The notes under the pieces were generated by a model. The model ran no database searches and was not told where the DNA came from. It saw nothing but the letters and a program-made list of their open reading frames with translations. A program made the position numbers and the translations under genes. Below, in pieces: positions 59,368 through 64,000 of a stretch of DNA of 64,000 nt. This DNA is from Ensifer adhaerens (GTDB lineage Bacteria > Pseudomonadota > Alphaproteobacteria > Rhizobiales > Rhizobiaceae): positions 776,001-840,000 of the forward strand of contig OCMG01000003.1 in assembly GCA_900215285.1 (NCBI GenBank), written 5' to 3'. The number at the start of each line of letters is the position of its first letter. Within the stretch, counting starts at the first letter, position 1.

Positions 59368-62300
59368 ATGTTCAAGAAAATCCTGATCGCCAATCGCGGC
59401 GAAATCGCCGTGCGGATCATCCGGACCTGTAAGCAACTCGGCATTGCCTCCGTCGCCGTCTATTCGGACGCGGATCGTTTTTCCAATGCGGTTCGGATGG
59501 CGGATGAAGCCGTGCGCCTCGGTCCGGCCCCGGCAACTGAAAGCTACCTGAATGTCGAGGCCGTGGTCGCTGCCTGCAAGGCGACGGGCGCGCAAGCCGT
59601 GCATCCGGGCTATGGCTTCCTCTCCGAGAATATCGGCTTTGCAGTCCGTCTCGCGGAAGAGGGCATCGCCTTCATCGGCCCGACGCCGGAGAATATCGCA
59701 GCCTTCGGCCTCAAGCATACGGCGCGCGAATTGGCGCGCGACAGCGGCGTACCTTTGCTGCCGGGCAGCGGACTTCTCGAAAGCGTGGACGAGGCGCTGA
59801 CCAAAGCGGAACGCATCGGCTATCCCGTCATGCTGAAATCCACCGCCGGCGGCGGCGGCATCGGCATGCAGCTTTGCGAGGATGCGGGCGCGCTGAAGGC
59901 GGCCTTCGAGACCGTGCAGCGCACGGCGCGCGCCAGTTTCGGCGATGCGCGCGTCTATCTGGAGCGCTTCGTCGCCAGGGCCCGCCATGTCGAGGTCCAG
60001 ATTTTCGGCGACGGCAAGGGCCGGGTCATTTCGCTCGGCGAGCGCGATTGCTCGCTGCAGCGGCGGAACCAGAAGGTGATCGAGGAGACGCCTGCGCCGG
60101 GCCTGTCTGAGACTGTCCGCAACAGCCTCCACGCCGCCGCCGTCGCGCTCGGCCGTCAGGCGAACTATGCTTCGGCCGGCACGGTGGAATTCATCTACGA
60201 TCCGAAGCGCGAGGAGTTCTACTTTCTCGAGGTCAACACCCGCCTGCAGGTCGAGCACCCGGTGACCGAAGCCGTCTTCGGCGTCGATCTTGTCGAATGG
60301 ATGATCCGGCAGGCGGCTGGCGAGGATGTTCTGGCGGGCAATGAGGATCTTGTGCCAAAGGGCGCGGCCATCGAAGCGCGCGTCTATGCTGAAATGCCCC
60401 ATGCCGGATTCCGGCCGAGCGCCGGGCTGCTGACGGAGGTCGTGTTTCCCGAAGGCGTTCGCGTCGATGGCTGGATCGAAACGGGGACGGAGGTCACGCC
60501 CTTGTACGACCCCATGCTCGCCAAGGTGATCGTGGCAGCGGACGACCGCGATGCGGCGATTGCGGCATTGCAAAGGGCGCTCGACGGCACGGCGATTTCC
60601 GGCATCGAGACCAATCTCGACTATCTCAAGGCCATTGCCGCCTCTGATCTCTTCGCCAGCGGCGATGTCGCGACGACGGCGCTGAAGGACTTTGCGTTCG
60701 TGCCGGATGTGGTCGAGGTGATCGCGCCGGGTGCGCAGTCGAGTTTGCAGGAGCTGCCTGGCCGGCTCGGCCTCTGGCATGTCGGCGTTCCGCCGTCGGG
60801 TCCGATGGACGATTATTCTTTCCGCCACGCCAACCGATTGGTGGGCAATGCCGATGAGACTGCCGCGCTGGAGCTGACGGTGTCCGGCCCGGTGCTCAAG
60901 TTCTTCTCCGATGTCACCGTGGCGCTGTCCGGCGCGCGAATGCCGATGACGCTGGACGGCGCGCCGGTGGCGCATGACTCACCAGTTGCCGTCAAGGCCG
61001 GGCAGATGCTCACCATCGGCCAGATCGAAGGTGCGGGGCAGCGATCCTACCTCGCAGTCTCCGGTGGCTTTGCGGCCCCCATCGTGCTCGGCTCGCGCGC
61101 CACGTTCGGCCTTGGCCAGTTCGGTGGCCATGCGACCGGAACGCTGCGCGCCGGTCATGTGCTGCGGCTTGCCCGCACACCGCAAGCCGGCGTGAAGCCC
61201 GCCGGAGAACCCGCGCCCCTGACGCGCGAATGGTCGGTCGGCGTTCTCTATGGTCCGCATGGCGCGCCCGATTTCTTCCTCGAAAAAGATATCGAGACGC
61301 TGTTCTCGACCGCCTACGAGGTGCACTACAATTCCGCCCGCACGGGTGTGCGCCTCATCGGTCCTGCGCCGCAATGGGCGCGCGCCGATGGCGGGGAGGC
61401 GGGACTGCATCCCTCCAATCTGCATGACAATGCCTATGCGATCGGGGCGATCGACTTCACCGGCGATATGCCGATCATTCTCGGACCCGATGGCCCGAGC
61501 CTCGGCGGTTTCGTCTGCCCGGTGGTGATTGCGGGCGACGAGCAGTGGAAGATGGGCCAGTTCAAGCCCGGCGACACGATCCGCTTCCATGCGGTTCGGC
61601 GCGAGGAGGACCCGGTCGCGGGGCCAACCGTCATCGGTCTCGGCGAGAAGGCCGGCTCGCCAATTCTTGCGCGCCGCGATGATACGCCGGTTCCGGTCGT
61701 CTATCGCCGACAGGGCGATGACAATCTGCTGGTCGAATATGGACCGATGCAACTCGATATCGGCCTGCGCCTGCGCGCCCATCTTCTGATGCAGGCGCTG
61801 GAAGCCGAGAAGCTGCCGGGGCTGATCGATCTCACGCCCGGCATCCGCTCGCTGCAGGTGCATTACGATGGCGCGGCGCTGAAGCGTTCGACGATTCTTG
61901 GCTTGCTGGACGAGATCGAAGCTTCGCTGCCGGACATTGCGAGCGTCAAGGTTCCGAGCCGCACGGTCTGGCTGCCGCTGTCGTGGAACGATCCGGAGGC
62001 TGAGCTTGCCATGCGCAAGTATCAGGAACTGGTGCGCCCCAATGCGCCCTGGTGCCCGTCGAACATCGAGTTCATTCGCCGCATCAACGGCTTGGGGGAT
62101 GAGCAAGCGGTGAAGGACACGATCTTCAACGCCTCCTATCTGGTCATGGGCCTCGGCGACGTCTATCTCGGCGCGCCGGTGGCCACGCCGCTGGATCCGC
62201 GCCAGCGGCTGGTGACGACGAAGTATAATCCGGCACGCACCTGGACCCCGGAAAACGCCGTCGGCATTGGCGGAGCCTATATGTGCATCTACGGCATGGA

Positions 62301-62904
62301 AGGGCCGGGCGGCTACCAGCTCTTCGGCCGCACGATCCAGATGTGGAACACATGGCGGCAAACGCAGGTGTTTTCCAAGGACAAGCCGTGGCTGCTCGAT
62401 TTCTTCGATCAGGTCCGTTTCTTCCCGGTGACGCATGACGAGCTGACCGAGGCGCGCGCCGCGTTTCCGCATGGTGGCTATCCCGTGCGCATCGAGGAGG
62501 GCGCGTTCTCCTATGCCGCCTACGAAGCGGACCTTGCGGCCAATGCCGGGGCCATTGCCGCGTTCAAGCAGGGCCAGCAATCCGCCTTCGAGGCGGAGCG
62601 ACGGCGCTGGAAGGAAGAGGGCCTCGACACGTTCTCCGCCGATGATGGTGCCGGTCAGGCGATGGCGGGCGATATTCCGGACGGCTGCATCGGCATCGAA
62701 AGCGCCGTTCCCGGCAATGTCTGGAAGGTGCTCGTGGAGCCCGGCGCACGGGTGAAGGCGGGCGACACGCTCGCCATCATCGAATCCATGAAGATGGAAA
62801 TCGCGATCTCCGCCCATGCCGACGGGCGGGTTGGCGAAGTTCGCGCCAGCCCCGGCCGCTCTGTGCGCGCCGGCGATGTGCTCGTCGTTCTGGAGAAGGC
62901 TTGA
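59368..62904 (+). CDS. Biotin-dependent guanidine (urea-type) carboxylase
   Basis: Predicted 1178 residues. Order of domains: biotin carboxylase N-domain (1-110), ATP-grasp (about 115-320, with [14 protein letters not shown] as glycine loop), biotin carboxylase C-domain (330-445), two carboxyltransferase-type parts resembling KipA- and KipI-like proteins (about 460-1000), and a biotinyl carrier domain (about 1110-1178) with the biotin lysine Lys1142 in ESMKM. This is the urea carboxylase architecture. Because a guanidine riboswitch and DUF1989 genes lie in the same transcript, guanidine rather than urea is the probable physiological substrate. Starts 13 bases after the DUF1989 gene. Confidence 0.92.
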   Translation: MFKKILIANRGEIAVRIIRTCKQLGIASVAVYSDADRFSNAVRMADEAVRLGPAPATESYLNVEAVVAACKATGAQAVHPGYGFLSENIGFAVRLAEEGIAFIGPTPENIAAFGLKHTARELARDSGVPLLPGSGLLESVDEALTKAERIGYPVMLKSTAGGGGIGMQLCEDAGALKAAFETVQRTARASFGDARVYLERFVARARHVEVQIFGDGKGRVISLGERDCSLQRRNQKVIEETPAPGLSETVRNSLHAAAVALGRQANYASAGTVEFIYDPKREEFYFLEVNTRLQVEHPVTEAVFGVDLVEWMIRQAAGEDVLAGNEDLVPKGAAIEARVYAEMPHAGFRPSAGLLTEVVFPEGVRVDGWIETGTEVTPLYDPMLAKVIVAADDRDAAIAALQRALDGTAISGIETNLDYLKAIAASDLFASGDVATTALKDFAFVPDVVEVIAPGAQSSLQELPGRLGLWHVGVPPSGPMDDYSFRHANRLVGNADETAALELTVSGPVLKFFSDVTVALSGARMPMTLDGAPVAHDSPVAVKAGQMLTIGQIEGAGQRSYLAVSGGFAAPIVLGSRATFGLGQFGGHATGTLRAGHVLRLARTPQAGVKPAGEPAPLTREWSVGVLYGPHGAPDFFLEKDIETLFSTAYEVHYNSARTGVRLIGPAPQWARADGGEAGLHPSNLHDNAYAIGAIDFTGDMPIILGPDGPSLGGFVCPVVIAGDEQWKMGQFKPGDTIRFHAVRREEDPVAGPTVIGLGEKAGSPILARRDDTPVPVVYRRQGDDNLLVEYGPMQLDIGLRLRAHLLMQALEAEKLPGLIDLTPGIRSLQVHYDGAALKRSTILGLLDEIEASLPDIASVKVPSRTVWLPLSWNDPEAELAMRKYQELVRPNAPWCPSNIEFIRRINGLGDEQAVKDTIFNASYLVMGLGDVYLGAPVATPLDPRQRLVTTKYNPARTWTPENAVGIGGAYMCIYGMEGPGGYQLFGRTIQMWNTWRQTQVFSKDKPWLLDFFDQVRFFPVTHDELTEARAAFPHGGYPVRIEEGAFSYAAYEADLAANAGAIAAFKQGQQSAFEAERRRWKEEGLDTFSADDGAGQAMAGDIPDGCIGIESAVPGNVWKVLVEPGARVKAGDTLAIIESMKMEIAISAHADGRVGEVRASPGRSVRAGDVLVVLEKA

Positions 62905-62961
62905 GCCCATGACACGTCTTCTCCATCAAGTAATTGACCCATGCATAGAAAAGGGTGCCTG

Positions 62962-64000
62962 ATGTTCCCCGCGTTTCTCGACCTTTCATCCCTCAAGGCT
63001 GCCTATTCCAACGGCCTCACCCCGCTCGATCTCGTCGAAGAGGTGCTGTCCCGCATCGCAGCCTCCGAAGATCCGGCGATCTTCATCACCAAGGCCCCGG
63101 TAGACGATCTGAGGGCTGCCGCGCGCGACCTCATGGCCCGCGCGCCGGAGCCGAACAGCCTGCCGCTCTGGGGTATCCCCTTCGCGGTGAAGGACAATAT
63201 CGATGTGGCCGGCCTGCCGACCACGGCGGCCTGCCCGGCCTTTGCCTATCATCCGCAGAAAGACGCGACCGTCGTTGCCCGGCTGAAGGCGGCGGGCGCG
63301 CTGGTCATCGGCAAGACCAATCTCGACCAGTTCGCCACCGGACTTAACGGCACCCGCTCGCCGCATGGTGCGCCGCGCTCTGTGTTCGACAGCGCCTATG
63401 TCTCGGGCGGTTCGTCCTCCGGCTCGGCCATTGCCGTGGCGTCGGGGCTCGCAAGCTTTGCGTTGGGTACGGATACGGCAGGCTCCGGCCGCGTGCCGGC
63501 GGCGTTCAATAATCTCGTCGGCATCAAGCCCACACCGGGTCTGGTGCCGAATGTCGGCGTGGTGCCGGCCTGCCGTTCGGTCGATGTGGTGACGGTTTTT
63601 GCCGGAACGGTGGGCGATGGTGTTGCGATCCGTCAGATCATGGATGGCTACGATGCCGCCGATCCGTTCTCCAGAACCGCAAAGCCTGCAGCCTTGCCCG
63701 CCTCGGACCTCAGGATCGGCGTGCTGGCCGGCGCGGAGCGCGAATTCTACGGCAACACCGCCTATGAAGCCCTTTACGATGCGGCCATCGAGCGGGCGAG
63801 GGCGCTGGGGGCGGAGATCATTGCCTTCGACTATGCGCCGTTCCGGCAGGCAGCGGAACTGCTTTACAACGGCCCCTGGGTCGCCGAGCGTCTGGCCGCG
63901 GTCAAGGACTTCATCGCCTCCAACGCCCACGATTTCGATCCGACTGTGCACACCATCATCTCTGGTGCTGCGAAATACGATGCCGTGGACGCCTTCGAGG
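62962..64000 (+). CDS. Allophanate hydrolase (amidase signature), 3' end outside window
   Basis: Visible 346 residues of the amidase half. The Ser-cisSer-Lys triad is complete: Lys77 (FAVKDNI), Ser151 (GGSSSGSA) and Ser175 (DTAGSGR), with the standard 24-residue spacing between the serines. AAGGG at 62951-62955 precedes ATG 62962; ATG 62941 is in frame but has no ribosome site. It would split allophanate to CO2 and ammonia, completing the pathway of the operon. The C-terminal domain and any following genes lie beyond base 64000. Confidence 0.92.
   Translation, partial: MFPAFLDLSSLKAAYSNGLTPLDLVEEVLSRIAASEDPAIFITKAPVDDLRAAARDLMARAPEPNSLPLWGIPFAVKDNIDVAGLPTTAACPAFAYHPQKDATVVARLKAAGALVIGKTNLDQFATGLNGTRSPHGAPRSVFDSAYVSGGSSSGSAIAVASGLASFALGTDTAGSGRVPAAFNNLVGIKPTPGLVPNVGVVPACRSVDVVTVFAGTVGDGVAIRQIMDGYDAADPFSRTAKPAALPASDLRIGVLAGAEREFYGNTAYEALYDAAIERARALGAEIIAFDYAPFRQAAELLYNGPWVAERLAAVKDFIASNAHDFDPTVHTIISGAAKYDAVDAFE

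Noticed and set aside
59368..62904. Ordinary urea carboxylase
   Set aside because: Domain order alone fits, but the guanidine-I riboswitch and the DUF1989 pair in the same transcript favour guanidine.
1..64000. CRISPR arrays, insertion sequences, integrase or attachment sites, tRNA/rRNA genes
   Set aside because: Looked for and none seen: no regularly spaced repeats, no transposase-like proteins, no tRNA-like cloverleaf flanked by genes.

Overview
The window looks like a catabolic, transporter-rich stretch of an alphaproteobacterial genome, most likely Rhizobiales/Rhizobiaceae, on a chromosome arm or large plasmid. The reasons are the GC-rich codon use, five complete solute-binding-protein transporters (four ABC, one TRAP), a TRAP-type malonate operon with a MatR-like operator, and two promoters of the EcfG general-stress type. 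No insertion sequence, phage gene, CRISPR array, tRNA or rRNA was recognised. Both window edges cut genes (an MFS transporter on the left, allophanate hydrolase on the right).

Region by region. (1) 1-18.3 kb: a probable carbohydrate or sugar-acid catabolic island. It holds a UTRA-type GntR regulator, an SDR, a class II aldolase, a ribose-type ABC importer (SBP, ATPase, two permeases), a PfkB kinase, a second SDR and an aldehyde dehydrogenase. Convergent to these are a GMC oxidoreductase and an enolase-superfamily dehydratase, then a divergent cupin, a BisC-like molybdoenzyme and a FadR-type GntR regulator. TGGT-N3/4-ACC-type sites in front of two of its operons suggest a shared regulon. The substrate is not identifiable. 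(2) 18.4-25.8 kb: a LacI regulator with two operators, a sugar ABC importer and a cytoplasmic GH127 beta-L-arabinofuranosidase, consistent with uptake and intracellular cleavage of beta-arabino-oligosaccharides. (3) 26-36.3 kb: LysR, two hydroxyquinol-type intradiol dioxygenases, maleylacetate reductase, a Liv-type ABC importer and a phenol-type flavin hydroxylase, suggesting a resorcinol/hydroxyquinol pathway. (4) 36.5-39 kb: two tiny proteins and a CLC-F-like fluoride transporter fused to a DUF190 domain, preceded by a fluoride riboswitch. (5) 39-41.6 kb: degenerate DNA and a secreted alpha/beta hydrolase. (6) 41.6-48.3 kb: malonate utilisation (TRAP transporter, malonyl-CoA synthetase and decarboxylase) with a divergent MatR. 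(7) 48.3-54.3 kb: a TetX-like monooxygenase and a general-stress cluster (SDR, PepSY-like protein, glycine-zipper protein, large catalase). (8) 54.3-64 kb: a guanidine utilisation operon with a sigma-54 promoter, guanidine-I riboswitch, terminator, ABC importer, two DUF1989 proteins, a biotin carboxylase of the urea/guanidine type, and allophanate hydrolase.

The strongest observations are the two riboswitches. Each reassigns a gene set that protein homology alone would label 'chloride channel' or 'urea degradation'. Others are the CLC-DUF190 fusion, the sigma-54/riboswitch stacking in front of the guanidine operon, an intradiol dioxygenase with Gln at an iron-ligand position, a CTG start for the LacI regulator, and a GC-rich hairpin immediately after the binding-protein gene in all five transporter operons.
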